Positions 26,365 to 37,087 of a DNA stretch of 64,000 nt are shown here, one piece after another. Origin of the DNA: Marinomonas sp. KMM3893 (GTDB lineage Bacteria > Pseudomonadota > Gammaproteobacteria > Pseudomonadales > Marinomonadaceae); NCBI RefSeq assembly GCF_004352855.1, contig NZ_SJSC01000001.1, forward strand, positions 310,001-374,000, given 5' to 3'. Position numbers and translations under genes: made by a program. Each line of letters opens with the position of its first letter. The stretch's first letter is position 1. Below the pieces are notes generated by a model that saw nothing but the letters and a program-made list of their open reading frames with translations, made no database searches and was not told the origin of the DNA.

Positions 26365-27708
26365 TTATTGTGTCTTTGAATAGCGCTGAATAAGGCTTTG
26401 GCTGTCTAACTCTGACAACCAAGCTAATTTATCGGCAATCTTCTTTTCTAAACCGCGCTCTGTAGGATGGTAGTAACGAGCCCCAGAAATAAGCTCTGGC
26501 AAATAATTCTCTCCCGCTGCATACCCATTCTCTTCATTGTGCGCATAACGATACTCTTCACCATGGCCCATGCTTTTCGCCAACGATGTGGGCGCATTGC
26601 GCAAATGGTTAGGCACCTCATAGCTTGGCTGAGAGGCCACATCGCTCATCGCTTGTTTGAACGCCATATAGACCGCATTACTTTTCGGTGCACACGCCAT
26701 ATAGACCGCCGCTTGAGCGATGGCTCTATTGCCTTCGCCGGGACCGACGCGTTCGAACACATCCCAAGCATTGAGACCAATTTGCAGCGCTCTAGGGTCC
26801 GCGTTGCCAATGTCTTCTGAGGCAATCGCCAATAAACGGCGCGCTATATACAAAGGATCGCAGCCGCCATCCAACATGCGAGCCATCCAATACAGAGCAC
26901 CATCAGGAGACGACCCTCGAACCGACTTATGAAAAGCGGAAATCTGATCGTAGAAAACATCACCACCGCGATCGTAGCGACGCACACTGCCGCCCAACAC
27001 ATCTTCTAGATGATCGTGCGATACCGCCGTACCCGGCTCGACCAAATCCGATAATATTTCCAGAAAATTCAAGCCACGACGAATATCACCGTCGGCCGCC
27101 TGCGCCAAAATAGCCAGGTCGTTATCGCTCAACAGCAACCCAGCACTCGCTAGGCCTTTTTCGCTGTCTGTTAACGCCCGCTGCAACACTTGCTGAATGT
27201 CATCTGCCGTTGGTGTTTTTAGTCGATACACTCGCGCCCGTGACAACAAAGCAGAATTTAGTTCAAACGCAGGGTTTTCTGTGGTCGCACCAATAAACAA
27301 AAAAGTACCGTCTTCAATATAAGGCAAAAACGCATCTTGCTGAGACTTATTAAAGCGGTGCACCTCATCGACAAAAAGTACCGTTTGAGCCCCTTTCATC
27401 ATACGCAACTGCTGGGCTTGTTCGACCGCGGCGCGAATCTCTTTGACCCCTGACATTACCGCCGAAATTTCAATAAATTGCGCGTCCAATGCATGGGATA
27501 ACAGCTGTGCAAAAGTCGTTTTCCCAACCCCTGGTGGGCCCCACAAAATAAAAGAATGGCAATGTCCAGTTTCGACCATTCTACGTAATGGTCGACCTTC
27601 TCCTACTAAATGAGACTGACCAATGTATTCGGACAAATTAGTAGGACGCATTCTTGCTGCGAGCGGCTGGTACCCTGTAGATTGCTGATCGGCGAATAAA
27701 TCGTCCAT
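26365..27708 (-). CDS. rarA: Replication-associated recombination protein A (AAA ATPase)
   Basis: RarA/MgsA is a clamp-loader-like AAA+ ATPase that acts at stalled replication forks. The 447-residue protein has Walker [15 protein letters not shown] (about 57-70), Walker [17 protein letters not shown] and the sensor [20 protein letters not shown]. The C-terminal tetramerisation domain follows after about residue 260. Its ATG overlaps the lolA stop codon (TAATG at 27710-27706), so translation is coupled. The lolA-rarA-crcB order is conserved. Confidence 0.96.
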   Translation of the reverse strand: MDDLFADQQSTGYQPLAARMRPTNLSEYIGQSHLVGEGRPLRRMVETGHCHSFILWGPPGVGKTTFAQLLSHALDAQFIEISAVMSGVKEIRAAVEQAQQLRMMKGAQTVLFVDEVHRFNKSQQDAFLPYIEDGTFLFIGATTENPAFELNSALLSRARVYRLKTPTADDIQQVLQRALTDSEKGLASAGLLLSDNDLAILAQAADGDIRRGLNFLEILSDLVEPGTAVSHDHLEDVLGGSVRRYDRGGDVFYDQISAFHKSVRGSSPDGALYWMARMLDGGCDPLYIARRLLAIASEDIGNADPRALQIGLNAWDVFERVGPGEGNRAIAQAAVYMACAPKSNAVYMAFKQAMSDVASQPSYEVPNHLRNAPTSLAKSMGHGEEYRYAHNEENGYAAGENYLPELISGARYYHPTERGLEKKIADKLAWLSELDSQSLIQRYSKTQ

Positions 27709-28319
27709 TACTGGCCTTCTACAATGACATCCACATCATCAGGAACCGCCATTGAGAAGTTCGCGTTTGCTACTCCCTTATGCTGCTCCACTTTCTTAAA
27801 CTCAATTAAAGTCGTTTGGCCAAGACCATCAATAATACTCATCGCACTCACTTTAGAGTTTTTAAACGCCAAGGTCAGTGTTTTGAACATCTCTTCTTTG
27901 TTTTTTGGCTCAAGACGGTATTTATGATCACCCAGCTTAGTCACGACATAGTGCGGTAGAACACTTTCTGCAGGCTGACCCAATAAAGCCGCTGGAGAAT
28001 TACTGGCGGTTCCTGCAAACGGTTTTTTAGTCGCTTGCTGTAAGTCTACGTCCCACACCAAAATAGTTTTGCCATCGGAGATAATACGTTGAGCGTAAGG
28101 CGATACGCTGTCCCAAACGAATTTATTCGGCTTAGACAGCAAAAATATGCCATTACTTACCTGAACCTGATTGCCTTTCTCATCGTATGTTGACTGACGA
28201 AACTCACCTTCAACATTACGGTTTTGATTCAGCAACTGGGTTAATTGAGCCGACGCACTACTTTCAGCATTCGCCGCACCCGCGAACAGAACCAACAACA
28301 CCAACATCATTTTATACAT
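27708..28319 (-). CDS. lolA: Outer-membrane lipoprotein carrier LolA
   Basis: LolA is the periplasmic chaperone that takes lipoproteins from LolCDE to LolB. The 203-residue protein has a signal peptide ([18 protein letters not shown]) and a half-barrel fold typified by [40 protein letters not shown] and [12 protein letters not shown]. The frame opens earlier, but the ATG at 28319 has AGGAGAG upstream and starts the signal peptide correctly. It lies 38 bases after ftsK and overlaps rarA by one base of its stop codon. Confidence 0.95.
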   Translation of the reverse strand: MYKMMLVLLVLFAGAANAESSASAQLTQLLNQNRNVEGEFRQSTYDEKGNQVQVSNGIFLLSKPNKFVWDSVSPYAQRIISDGKTILVWDVDLQQATKKPFAGTASNSPAALLGQPAESVLPHYVVTKLGDHKYRLEPKNKEEMFKTLTLAFKNSKVSAMSIIDGLGQTTLIEFKKVEQHKGVANANFSMAVPDDVDVIVEGQ

Positions 28320-28357
28320 CAAAATCACTCTCCTAGACCCCGACCTCTGCCACTGCA

Positions 28358-31048
28358 TTATTCAGGAATTAATACGTCACGCTGACCGTTTGTCCCCATC
28401 GGGCCGACTAAGCCTGCGGCTTCCATTGCTTCCACCAAATTGGCAGCACGGTTATACCCTATTTTCAATCGTCGCTGAATCGACGATATCGACGCTTTAC
28501 GCGTTTCTATTACTATTTGTACCGCATCATCATACAAGACGTCTTTATCTTCGCTATCGTCCCCAGACATAAGATCTTCAGGGTTGGTCACAACGTCATT
28601 AATGTAATCTGGCTCGCCTCGCTCTTTCCACTCTTCGACCACCGCGTGCACTTCTTCGTCAGACACAAAAGCGCCATGCACACGAATCGGAGTCGGTAAC
28701 CCAGCCGGCAAATAAAGCATATCGCCCATACCGAGTAACTGATCTGCGCCACCTTGATCCAAGATGGTTCGCGAGTCTATTTTTGAAGAAACCTGAAACG
28801 CCATTCGCGTTGGAATATTGGCCTTAATCAGACCCGTAATCACATCCACCGATGGACGCTGGGTGGCTAGAATCAAATGAATTCCCGCCGCCCGTGCTTT
28901 TTGCGCGATACGGGCAATCAACTCCTCCACTTTTTTACCAACGATCATCATCATATCGGCAAATTCGTCAACAATGATGACAATATAAGGCAAAGGTTCT
29001 AAGTGCGGCACAGTTCGCGCCACTCCGTCTTCCGAAAACATGGCCATTTCAGGTTGCCACAATGGGTCTTCGATAGGTTTTCCTGCCTCAATCGCTTCGC
29101 GGACTTTTTTGTTGTAACCAGCGATGTTTCGCACACCCAGTTTGGACATCAACTTATAACGGCGCTCCATCTCATCCACCGACCAACGCAACCCATTTGC
29201 GGCGTCTTTCATATCCGTGATAACCGGCGTCAACAAATGTGGTATGCCTTCGTAGATGGACAACTCAAGCATTTTAGGATCGACCATGATCATTCGCACT
29301 TCATCCGGAGTGGATTTCAGCAACATACTTAAAATCATTGCGTTCACCCCCACCGATTTACCAGACCCTGTCGTACCAGCCACTAGCACATGCGGCATTT
29401 TGGCCAAATCCACCACCACAGGCTCACCGGAAATATCGTGCCCAAGAGACAAGGTCAGCGGCGAAGTTGCGTTGTCGTACATCTCACAGTTAATCACTTC
29501 AGAGAAATAAACGGTATCACGCACCTGATTCGGAATTTCAATACCTATGGTGGACTTACCAGCGATCACCTCAACCACGCGCACACTCATCACACTCAAG
29601 GAGCGGGCTAAATCTTTGGCAAGGTTAGTGATCCTTGACACTTTCACACCCGGTGCCGGCTGAATCTCAAAGCGCGTAATCACAGGTCCAGGGTTCACTT
29701 CTACCACTTCCGCTTTAACACCAAAATCTTGCAGACGGCGCTCTAATAATTCAGACAAGGCCAATAACTCGTCCTCAGTATAACCACCTTGCTTCGGTTT
29801 CGGCTTAGTCAGCACGCTACGATCCGGTAGCAAATAGGCAGGCTCTGCACGGGTGTCACTGTCAGAAGCCGAAACGGGGCCGCCCAACGAATCAAGCTGC
29901 TTAGCTTCAGACAAGGTTCGAAAAGCAGGTTTATGACTGGGAATTGTTTCTACTTTTTGCCCAATCGAGTCAGGTTGCGCTGCTTCAGGCTTCAGCGGTG
30001 GTGAAGCCATCAAAGGATCTTCTTCAACTGGCGTCGCTGGCGTTCTTGTCTTAGCTGGCGCTAGCGGCGTGGAGGCCACTTTTTTCGGCACTTCCTCATC
30101 AATGTATAAGGTGTCACCGAAAGACATATCGACCTCTTCGATCGCGATGTCGTCTAAACCAGAAAAACTAGGGTCTTCATGGGGCGTTTCAACAAGCGCT
30201 TCTGGCTCAGACGCTGCCGCTTTTTTACTTTTAGACAGCAAGCCAAATAGCGCAAATGGCTTTTTCGTGGCTTTTTCATCTTCTTCAAGCGCAATACTAG
30301 GTTCTTCTTTAAGCGCTACCGTTTCTTCTTTAGCGGCCACTGGCTCTTGGCGATTTTTACGACGTTTGCGAACAATTGCAGGCTCTTCTGGTTCGTCTTG
30401 AACCTCTGTATCGGCTAATTTTTCTGTACGCTCACGCTTTTGCGCCTTTTTCGACTGCCACTTTTCTCGTATCTGCATGACTAAATTAAAGGTTTTTTCA
30501 CCCAATTTATCGATTAAAGCTAACCAGTGAACTTGCGATAAAAGGGTAAATGCCAACACCACAAATGCTAATCCAACTAAGGTGGCGCCATCGTAACCAA
30601 TAAATCGATTTAACAGATTACCAAGCCCTCGACCTAAAATACCGCCGGCGCCATACTGTAATGACGCAGACCCTACGGTGTGGAGGTAACATAATACAGA
30701 GCCAAAAGAGAGGTATAAGATGCCCCCAATCGTACACAGCAAGGTGTTATTAAGAGGAAGCAGTTTGTGCGGATTACGCCATAAAATAATCGCTACCCAT
30801 AAGAACAAGGGCGGCAACGAATAAAACAATGACCCAAAGAAGCCCGAAAACAAATCGGCTATAACGGCACCTATCGGCCCCATCGAGTTATGAATAGAAC
30901 CATCGCGCCCAGAGTAAAACCAACCTGGGTCATCAGGACTGTAAGAATAAATCGCCAAAGCAAAGAAAAACAAAAAAAGCAGAGCTGCAATAAACGCGGC
31001 CTGTTTGGCAAACATATCCCATATCGGTGATCGTCCAGACTCACTCAT
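28358..31048 (-). CDS. ftsK: DNA translocase FtsK
   Basis: FtsK couples cell division to chromosome segregation. The protein has about 896 residues, with four or five N-terminal membrane segments (about 15-175) that anchor it at the septum. A charged, low-complexity linker follows (about 190-420, rich in Glu, Lys, Pro), then the motor domain with Walker [15 protein letters not shown] (about 560) and Walker [18 protein letters not shown]-terminal winged-helix gamma domain (about 830-896) recognises KOPS sites and activates XerCD. Two starts are possible: TTG at 31060 or ATG at 31048; I prefer the ATG. It heads the ftsK-lolA-rarA-crcB series. Confidence 0.96.
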   Translation of the reverse strand: MSESGRSPIWDMFAKQAAFIAALLFLFFFALAIYSYSPDDPGWFYSGRDGSIHNSMGPIGAVIADLFSGFFGSLFYSLPPLFLWVAIILWRNPHKLLPLNNTLLCTIGGILYLSFGSVLCYLHTVGSASLQYGAGGILGRGLGNLLNRFIGYDGATLVGLAFVVLAFTLLSQVHWLALIDKLGEKTFNLVMQIREKWQSKKAQKRERTEKLADTEVQDEPEEPAIVRKRRKNRQEPVAAKEETVALKEEPSIALEEDEKATKKPFALFGLLSKSKKAAASEPEALVETPHEDPSFSGLDDIAIEEVDMSFGDTLYIDEEVPKKVASTPLAPAKTRTPATPVEEDPLMASPPLKPEAAQPDSIGQKVETIPSHKPAFRTLSEAKQLDSLGGPVSASDSDTRAEPAYLLPDRSVLTKPKPKQGGYTEDELLALSELLERRLQDFGVKAEVVEVNPGPVITRFEIQPAPGVKVSRITNLAKDLARSLSVMSVRVVEVIAGKSTIGIEIPNQVRDTVYFSEVINCEMYDNATSPLTLSLGHDISGEPVVVDLAKMPHVLVAGTTGSGKSVGVNAMILSMLLKSTPDEVRMIMVDPKMLELSIYEGIPHLLTPVITDMKDAANGLRWSVDEMERRYKLMSKLGVRNIAGYNKKVREAIEAGKPIEDPLWQPEMAMFSEDGVARTVPHLEPLPYIVIIVDEFADMMMIVGKKVEELIARIAQKARAAGIHLILATQRPSVDVITGLIKANIPTRMAFQVSSKIDSRTILDQGGADQLLGMGDMLYLPAGLPTPIRVHGAFVSDEEVHAVVEEWKERGEPDYINDVVTNPEDLMSGDDSEDKDVLYDDAVQIVIETRKASISSIQRRLKIGYNRAANLVEAMEAAGLVGPMGTNGQRDVLIPE

Positions 31049-31320
31049 TTCTTCTGCCAAAACACGTCCATCCTATTCATACCAAATCAGAGATCAATAC
31101 CCACCCAAAATTGAGCGGCAAGTGCCCATAGCTTACCATAAAAAGCCCTTGTCAAAATATTACACCCTTGCTTTTACACAGATAATAAACTCTGAACAGA
31201 CAGAACTGACACCTTTGTAAAAAGAATGCGTAAAAACACCGTTTTATTGTCATTTTAATTCACGCTAAAATGCGCACCACTGTCATGTCGCCATTTTACC
31301 CTCAAAGGCTCGCCTCTCTT

Positions 31321-32043
31321 ATGCAAGAACAAGAAAACACGGAAAAAGAGCTCGTTTTGCTCACAGAGTGTATCGACGATACCCCAGACCCAGACAAAGC
31401 ACTGGATGATCCAGAAGGCCTATCTGCGGTTGGTGGCGACCTTTCTCCGGCTCGCCTTATTCATCTATACAGCAAAGGCTTCTTCCCTTGGTACAGTGAC
31501 CCAGACCCTATTTTATGGTGGCACCCACAAGAACGGTGCGTTTTACGACCACCAGAGTTCCATGAATCTCGCTCTCTTCGCAAAGCTCGTAACAAGGAAA
31601 ACTGGTCGTTTACCATCAATCAAGATTTTCAAGCGGTTATGGAACACTGTGCATCACTGCGTGAAAAAGAAGGCACCTGGATATCCAGCGACATCAAACA
31701 GGCTTACCAAGCATTGCACGCGTTAGGGTACGCGCATTCAATCGAAGCGCGAGTCGACAACCAACTCGTTGGGGGTTTTTATGGGGTAGCTATGGGGAAA
31801 GTGTTTTTTGGTGAGTCTATGTTTTCACTGCGCCCTAACGCATCAAAAATGGCGCTGAATGGCTTCTGTAAAATCGCTTCAGAACTCGAAATAGAACTCA
31901 TTGATTGCCAAGTAGAGTCTGAGCACCTGCTTACTTTAGGCGCTCAATTGATGCCGAGAAAGTCTTTCTCCTCTTCGCTTGCAGAACTCATCATTACGCC
32001 AAATAAAAACCAATTACTCGCCAATTTAGGGACATTCGACTAA
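31321..32043 (+). CDS. aat: Leucyl/phenylalanyl-tRNA-protein transferase
   Basis: Aat attaches Leu or Phe to proteins with N-terminal Arg or Lys, marking them for ClpS-ClpAP degradation (N-end rule). The motifs GLSAVGGDLSPARLIHLYSK, FPWYSDPDPILWWHP and VGGFYGVAMGKVFFGESMFS are diagnostic. In-frame ATGs also exist at 31270 and 31285, giving up to 257 residues. The ATG at 31321 best fits the family length, though its AGG is 12 bases away, so the start is uncertain. Its functional partners clpA and clpS lie just downstream. Confidence 0.93.
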   Translation: MQEQENTEKELVLLTECIDDTPDPDKALDDPEGLSAVGGDLSPARLIHLYSKGFFPWYSDPDPILWWHPQERCVLRPPEFHESRSLRKARNKENWSFTINQDFQAVMEHCASLREKEGTWISSDIKQAYQALHALGYAHSIEARVDNQLVGGFYGVAMGKVFFGESMFSLRPNASKMALNGFCKIASELEIELIDCQVESEHLLTLGAQLMPRKSFSSSLAELIITPNKNQLLANLGTFD

Positions 32044-32278
32044 AAAAAGGACAATTGTCTAAAATAAGCACAGCGCATTACCCTTCTGGGTTTGCCTTAC
32101 GTCGTCTTTTTAGGCAAAATATGCCTCGATCAAAATTCAGACGTCGCTAAACAACGATAATCCATTTTTTAGCGATCAATCGGCCGAAGTAGAGACCACT
32201 CCTCTCCTTGTCTGCAGACCGTCAAATAGGCATGGTCGGCGTCTACTAATTTAAAGTTAACACCATAGGACACATATT
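32044..32278. other. Spacer between aat and infA without a gene
   Basis: This 235-base spacer holds the infA promoter region but no supported gene. In many related bacteria the arginyl/leucyltransferase gene bpt (ate) lies between aat and infA; I find no trace of it here. Confidence 0.5.
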
Positions 32279-32497
32279 GTGGCAAAAGAAGACAGCTTAG
32301 AAATGGAAGGCACTATCATTGATACGTTGCCAAACACCATGTTCCGTGTCGAACTAGAAAACGGACACGTTGTAACCGCACACATCTCCGGAAAAATGCG
32401 CAAAAACTACATCCGCATCTTGACTGGCGACAAAGTAAAAGTAGAACTAACACCTTACGACCTAAGTAAAGGCCGTATCGTTTACCGTTCTCGCTAA
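32279..32497 (+). CDS. infA: Translation initiation factor IF-1
   Basis: IF-1 is a 72-residue OB-fold protein that blocks the ribosomal A site during initiation. [20 protein letters not shown] and [20 protein letters not shown] are nearly invariant. The start is GTG at 32279, with AGGA 9 bases upstream. It stands alone with its own terminator, convergent with clpA. Confidence 0.98.
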   Translation: MAKEDSLEMEGTIIDTLPNTMFRVELENGHVVTAHISGKMRKNYIRILTGDKVKVELTPYDLSKGRIVYRSR

Positions 32498-32533
32498 GGC
32501 ATTCGCTCTTCTTTAAGAGCTGAGTGCAAGCAT

Positions 32534-32562
32534 AAAAAAACCGGACTCAGTCCGGTTTTTTT
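32534..32562 (+). terminator. Rho-independent terminator after infA
   Basis: ACCGGACT and AGTCCGGT form a tight stem flanked by A-runs and T-runs, so it may also serve clpA from the other side. Confidence 0.92.
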
Positions 32563-32625
32563 ATATTTCTCGATAAGTTAATCGATGAAGGTTTACATCA
32601 ATACAATGCCAAAGACGTCGTCAAA

Positions 32626-34881
32626 TTAATGAACGACCGCCTCTTTCACCACATCAAATTTCAATTCATCAAGTTTCTCATCCAATATCACTTTAACATG
32701 ACCGCCTTCATTCAAGTCGCCAAACAAAATTTGATCTGCTAATGGCTTTTTCAAATGCTCTTGAATCACTCGCGCCATCGGGCGTGCACCCATTTGGCGA
32801 TCGTAGCCTTTATTAGCCAACCAACCTCTTGCCATATCGGACACTTCAAGCAACACGCCTTTAGGATCCAACTGAGCTTGCAACTCAACCAAGAATTTAT
32901 CCACTACGTTAAAGATAATTCGCTCATCCAATTGCTGGAACTGAATAACAGCGTCTAACCGGTTTCTAAATTCTGGCGTGAAAGTACGATTAATAATTTC
33001 TAAGCCATCGGTGGAGTTATCTTGACTTGAGAAGCCAATTGAACGTTTCGCCAATTCCTCGGCCCCAGCGTTCGACGTCATCACAAGAATGACATTACGG
33101 AAATCCGCTTTACGACCATTATTGTCCGTCAAAGTACCGTGATCCATAACTTGCAACAGCAAATTAAAGACTTCTGGATGCGCTTTCTCAATCTCATCTA
33201 GCAAGACAACACTGTGTGGATTTTTAGTCACGGCTTCCGTCAAAAGACCACCTTGATCAAATCCCACATAACCCGGTGGCGCACCTATCAAACGCGACAC
33301 CGCATGACGTTCCATATACTCAGACATGTCAAAACGAATCAATTCCAAACCGAGCTGCTTAGCAAGCTGCTTGGTGACTTCCGTTTTACCCACCCCTGTC
33401 GGACCCGCCATCAAGAAGGAACCTATGGGTTTCTGTTCCGCTTTTAGACCGGCTCTTGATAATTTAATCGCAGACGACAAAGAATCAATCGCTTTATCCT
33501 GCCCAAACACCACCATTTTCAGGTTGCGCTCAAGGTTAGACAGCATCTGACGATCATCCGAGTTCACCGCTCTAACAGGAACACGAGCAATTTTAGACAC
33601 AATCTCTTCGATGTCCGCCACGGTGATAACTTCCTTACGCTTACCTTCTGGCTGTAATCGCTGGAAAGCGCCGGCTTCATCAACCACGTCTATGGCTTTA
33701 TCCGGCATATGACGATCCGTCACATAACGCTGCGCCAACTCCGCCGCCGCCAATAAGGCAGGCTCTTCATATTTGACTTTATGATGCTCTTCGAATGCGC
33801 CAATAATACCTTTCAAGATCTGATAGGTATCATCAACACTAGGCTCGTTCACATCAATTTTCTGGAAACGTCGCGCCAAGGCATGATCTTTTTCAAACAC
33901 ACCTCGAAACTCTTGAAACGTCGTGGAACCAATACAGCGCAATCCACCAGAACTCAACACAGGTTTCAATAAATTGGAGGCATCCATTACCCCACCGGAT
34001 GCAGCACCCGCACCAATGATGGTATGAATTTCATCAATAAACAGTATCGCGTTAGGTTGCTTTTTGATTTCACTTAACAGGTGTTTCAAACGTTTTTCGA
34101 AATCACCACGATATTTAGTTCCCGCCAACAAAGCACCTAGATCAAGTGAATAAACCACTCCGTCTGCGATCACATCAGGCACTTGACCATCAACAATACG
34201 CTTTGCTAAGCCTTCAGCAATGGCGGTCTTACCGACACCCGACTCACCCACTAAAAGTGGATTGTTTTTACGGCGACGCGAGAGGGTTTGAATAACTCGC
34301 TCTACTTCGTACTCACGACCAATAAGCTTATCAATTTTGCCTGCTTTGGCCTCTTCGTTTAAATTGGTTGCGTATTTTTGCAAAGGGGCAGCAGAACTGT
34401 CTTCTGCTTCCTCTTCTTCTTGTTCCACACCTTGGGAGGCATCACCCAATTTTGAAATACCATGGGCGACATAATTCACCACGTCGATACGGGCAACACC
34501 ATGGCGTTTTAATAAATAAACAGCTTGGCTTTCTTGCTCACTAAAAATAGCCACCAAGACATTAGCACCAGTCACTTCACGTTTACCCGAAGATTGCACA
34601 TGAAAGACAGCACGCTGCAGCACTCGCTGAAAACCTAAGGTTGGTTGAACTTCACGCTCTACATCGTCTTCAGGAATAAGCGGCGTGGTACTATCAACGA
34701 ACTCTTCGAGCTCTTTGCTCAATGTTTCTAGGCTCACACCGCAAGCCGCCAAAACACCTGATGCAGCACCATTTTCAACCAATGCCAACAATAAATGTTC
34801 TACCGTCATGAATTCATGGCGCTTGTCACGCGCCGCTTTAAAGGCATTATTCAGGGTTTGTTCAAGTTCTTTATCTAACAT
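32626..34881 (-). CDS. clpA: ATP-dependent Clp protease ATPase subunit ClpA
   Basis: ClpA is the unfoldase ring that feeds proteins to ClpP. The 751-residue protein has an N-terminal Clp_N domain that docks ClpS (about 1-145), AAA module 1 with [13 protein letters not shown] (about 212) and AAA module 2 with [14 protein letters not shown] (about 492). The ClpP-docking IGF loop is present ([10 protein letters not shown], about 612). An acidic linker [11 protein letters not shown] lies near 152-162. AGGGA precedes the ATG. It follows clpS by 20 bases on the same strand, as in E. coli. Confidence 0.98.
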   Translation of the reverse strand: MLDKELEQTLNNAFKAARDKRHEFMTVEHLLLALVENGAASGVLAACGVSLETLSKELEEFVDSTTPLIPEDDVEREVQPTLGFQRVLQRAVFHVQSSGKREVTGANVLVAIFSEQESQAVYLLKRHGVARIDVVNYVAHGISKLGDASQGVEQEEEEAEDSSAAPLQKYATNLNEEAKAGKIDKLIGREYEVERVIQTLSRRRKNNPLLVGESGVGKTAIAEGLAKRIVDGQVPDVIADGVVYSLDLGALLAGTKYRGDFEKRLKHLLSEIKKQPNAILFIDEIHTIIGAGAASGGVMDASNLLKPVLSSGGLRCIGSTTFQEFRGVFEKDHALARRFQKIDVNEPSVDDTYQILKGIIGAFEEHHKVKYEEPALLAAAELAQRYVTDRHMPDKAIDVVDEAGAFQRLQPEGKRKEVITVADIEEIVSKIARVPVRAVNSDDRQMLSNLERNLKMVVFGQDKAIDSLSSAIKLSRAGLKAEQKPIGSFLMAGPTGVGKTEVTKQLAKQLGLELIRFDMSEYMERHAVSRLIGAPPGYVGFDQGGLLTEAVTKNPHSVVLLDEIEKAHPEVFNLLLQVMDHGTLTDNNGRKADFRNVILVMTSNAGAEELAKRSIGFSSQDNSTDGLEIINRTFTPEFRNRLDAVIQFQQLDERIIFNVVDKFLVELQAQLDPKGVLLEVSDMARGWLANKGYDRQMGARPMARVIQEHLKKPLADQILFGDLNEGGHVKVILDEKLDELKFDVVKEAVVH

Positions 34882-34901
34882 TGCTATTCCCTCACTCTGA
34901 A

Positions 34902-35249
34902 TCAGTCGACTTTTTGTAAGTCACACATTAAGGGGTGCTCATTCTGTTCTACGAACTGTTGTACCATTGCTACTTTGGTTTCGGCAATATCAAAAGGGTA
35001 AATACCACAAACGCCTTTCCCTTTTTGATGCACCTCTAGCATTACCTGATTGGCCTTCTCTCCATCCATTGAAAAAAAACGTTGAAGAACAAATACGACA
35101 AAATCCATTGGCGTAAAATCATCATTAAATAACACCACCTGATACATGGATGGTGGTTTTAATTCCGTTTCTTGCGGAGCAATAGCGACATTAGAATGCC
35201 CCGCATCATCTTCTTCTGATATTAGTCTAATTTGTTGATTTACAATCAT
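34902..35249 (-). CDS. clpS: ClpA adaptor protein ClpS
   Basis: ClpS recognises N-degron substrates (N-terminal Leu, Phe, Tyr, Trp) and delivers them to ClpAP. The 115-residue protein has a flexible acidic N-terminus and the conserved core [20 protein letters not shown], then [20 protein letters not shown]. It is co-transcribed with clpA, and the cspD-like gene is divergent, the same arrangement as in E. coli. With aat at 31.3 kb, the full leucine branch of the N-end rule is in this window. Confidence 0.97.
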   Translation of the reverse strand: MIVNQQIRLISEEDDAGHSNVAIAPQETELKPPSMYQVVLFNDDFTPMDFVVFVLQRFFSMDGEKANQVMLEVHQKGKGVCGIYPFDIAETKVAMVQQFVEQNEHPLMCDLQKVD

Positions 35250-35575
35250 CCTATGCCTCTGAGGCTACACTTTTTCACAAAATTCACCAAATACGGTTTG
35301 TTTCGACTTAATAAATACACATATCACCACTTAAATTTTACAAATAACAAAACGACTTCTACGCTCAATAATAGTGGATCAAATACGCAATCAATGTTTA
35401 TGAATATAATTCTAACATTGAACGCTTGAGAACACTTTGAACCTATTTAGCAATCTCGTTCATATAGATGTTTTAACTACGTTGCAACAAAACTCGAATG
35501 ACAGTCAAGGTCTAAGAGAGTTCGCAACTAATTATTGATTATTAACGACACTTGAGAGTGGATAAGGAGTGACTC

Positions 35576-35848
35576 ATGCATAGTGGATCAGTGAAGTGGT
35601 TCAACAACGCTAAAGGCTATGGCTTTATCGTTTCTGAAGAGTTTGATGAAGATTTATTTATTCATTACTCGGCTATTAACGTTGAAGGCTATAAAACCCT
35701 AAAAGCCGGCCAAGCCGTCACCTTTAAGGTCGAACCGGGGAAACGAGGCTTACATGCCATCGACATCACCCCTGTCGCACCATCTGACAGCGACAATAAT
35801 AACGAAAGCAAAGAAACAGCAGAGCCTGCGCAACTCGCCGAACTCTAA
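35576..35848 (+). CDS. cspD: Cold-shock-like protein CspD
   Basis: This 90-residue cold-shock domain protein has RNP1 as KGYGFI (about 13-18) and RNP2-like DLFIHY (about 26-31), and begins SGSVKWFNNAKGYGF-like. An acidic, Asn/Glu-rich tail follows (about 68-90). In E. coli the protein at this position, divergent from clpS, is CspD, an inhibitor of replication made in stationary phase; the location supports that name. AAGGAG precedes the ATG. Confidence 0.9.
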   Translation: MHSGSVKWFNNAKGYGFIVSEEFDEDLFIHYSAINVEGYKTLKAGQAVTFKVEPGKRGLHAIDITPVAPSDSDNNNESKETAEPAQLAEL

Positions 35849-35973
35849 CTGCTTCATCGCTATCGTCTATTGATTTTGCTATCTTACGCTTCTATGGAAT
35901 TGTGAGGAGCTTTTTATCGCCTGACAATTCAACCTCTTAACACAGCAACTTTACGATTTAGATTTGCCCATAC

Positions 35974-36684
35974 ATGCCCTCAAATTTGATTTTATTTAAT
36001 AAACCTTTTCGAGTACTGAGCCAATTTTCCACTGACGACGGAAAAAGCACACTGGCAGATTTTATCAATGTGCCAGAATTTTATGCCGCCGGGCGACTAG
36101 ATTATGATTCTGAAGGGTTAATGCTTTTAACCAATCAAGGAGCGATTCAACACATTGTCGCCTCCCCCAGTTTCAAATGGCCGAAAACCTATTGGGTACA
36201 AGTCGAAGGTGAAATCACCGACGCCGCACTGCAACAACTCAGACAAGGCGTTGAACTAAAAGACGGCCTAACAAAACCCGCTCAAGCGGAGAGAATGTCT
36301 GCGCCAGACGTTTGGCCAAGAGTCCCTCCTGTTCGTCACCGTGAAGCCATTCCTACTAGCTGGATCAGCCTACAAATCAAGGAAGGAAAGAACCGACAAG
36401 TGCGACGCATGACAGCATCGGTAGGGTTTCCCACTCTGCGTTTAATTCGCTACGCCATTGGCCCTTACACACTAGACAAGCTACCTTCGGGCGAATGGAC
36501 ACACACAGAACCAAGCACAGAATTACTGAACGAGGTGACACATTTTGAGCAACAAAGAAAGAGGAAGACTGCCGCACCTGACCGTCGCCGCTCTAGTCAA
36601 AAAAGACCAGCAGTATCTCATGGTGAAGGAATGGCAAAACGGAACACTCGTCCTCAATCAGCCAGCCGGACACGTAGAAAATAA
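35974..36684 (+). CDS. rluE: 23S rRNA pseudouridine synthase RluE
   Basis: RluE belongs to the RsuA family and makes pseudouridine 2457 in 23S rRNA. The catalytic aspartate lies in AAGRLDYDSEGLMLLTN (about 38-54), and EGKNRQVRRMTASVGFPTLR is the family's second signature. No S4 domain precedes, as is normal for RluE. The conserved domain ends near residue 185 (SGEWTHTE). The last 46 codons, a Lys/Arg-rich tail, overlap the downstream nudJ gene in another frame, which is unusually long for a gene overlap. Confidence 0.93.
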   Translation: MPSNLILFNKPFRVLSQFSTDDGKSTLADFINVPEFYAAGRLDYDSEGLMLLTNQGAIQHIVASPSFKWPKTYWVQVEGEITDAALQQLRQGVELKDGLTKPAQAERMSAPDVWPRVPPVRHREAIPTSWISLQIKEGKNRQVRRMTASVGFPTLRLIRYAIGPYTLDKLPSGEWTHTEPSTELLNEVTHFEQQRKRKTAAPDRRRSSQKRPAVSHGEGMAKRNTRPQSASRTRRK

Positions 36685-37015
36685 CGAAAGCTTGTTGGAC
36701 GCCGTGATTAGAGAAACAAAAGAAGAAGCCGGCTGGCTCGTCAAGCCCATTGGCTTACTTGGCTTTTACGCCTTCACGCCTTTTGAAGGCGCAGATACCT
36801 ATCATCGTGTCTGCGTTTTGTGTGAACCCGTTGCGCCTACCAATACAAGCCTTGACCCAGACATAGTGTCGTCCCATTGGCTCACGTACGAAGAGATACT
36901 GTTAGAGCCGCATCGCAGCCCTTTAATCAAAACCTGTCTTGAAGATTCATTAAATAACCCCATTATCTCCTTATCTTTCTTGTCAGATCAGCACTTGGTG
37001 GCTGTGCCCAGATAA
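36545..37015 (+). CDS. nudJ: Nudix phosphatase NudJ
   Basis: NudJ hydrolyses nucleoside and thiamine (pyro)phosphates and related metabolites. The Nudix box GHVENNESLLDAVIRETKEE plus AGW has the required REtkEE glutamates. PHLTVAALVKKDQQYLMVKE starts the fold. The start appears to be TTG at 36545, with GAGGTG 7 bases upstream, inside the rluE reading frame. It lies 72 bases before mnmA; nudJ-mnmA-hflD-purB linkage is common in gammaproteobacteria. Confidence 0.9.
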   Translation: MSNKERGRLPHLTVAALVKKDQQYLMVKEWQNGTLVLNQPAGHVENNESLLDAVIRETKEEAGWLVKPIGLLGFYAFTPFEGADTYHRVCVLCEPVAPTNTSLDPDIVSSHWLTYEEILLEPHRSPLIKTCLEDSLNNPIISLSFLSDQHLVAVPR

Positions 37016-37087
37016 GAAAAATACAGTACAATAATGACATCCTTTTCATTGAGGCAATGCCTCTTCACAGTAGAGTAAAAATAGGTC

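Noticed and set aside
32044-32278. Degraded bpt gene between aat and infA
   Set aside because: I looked for fragments of the bpt family in this spacer on both strands and recognised none.
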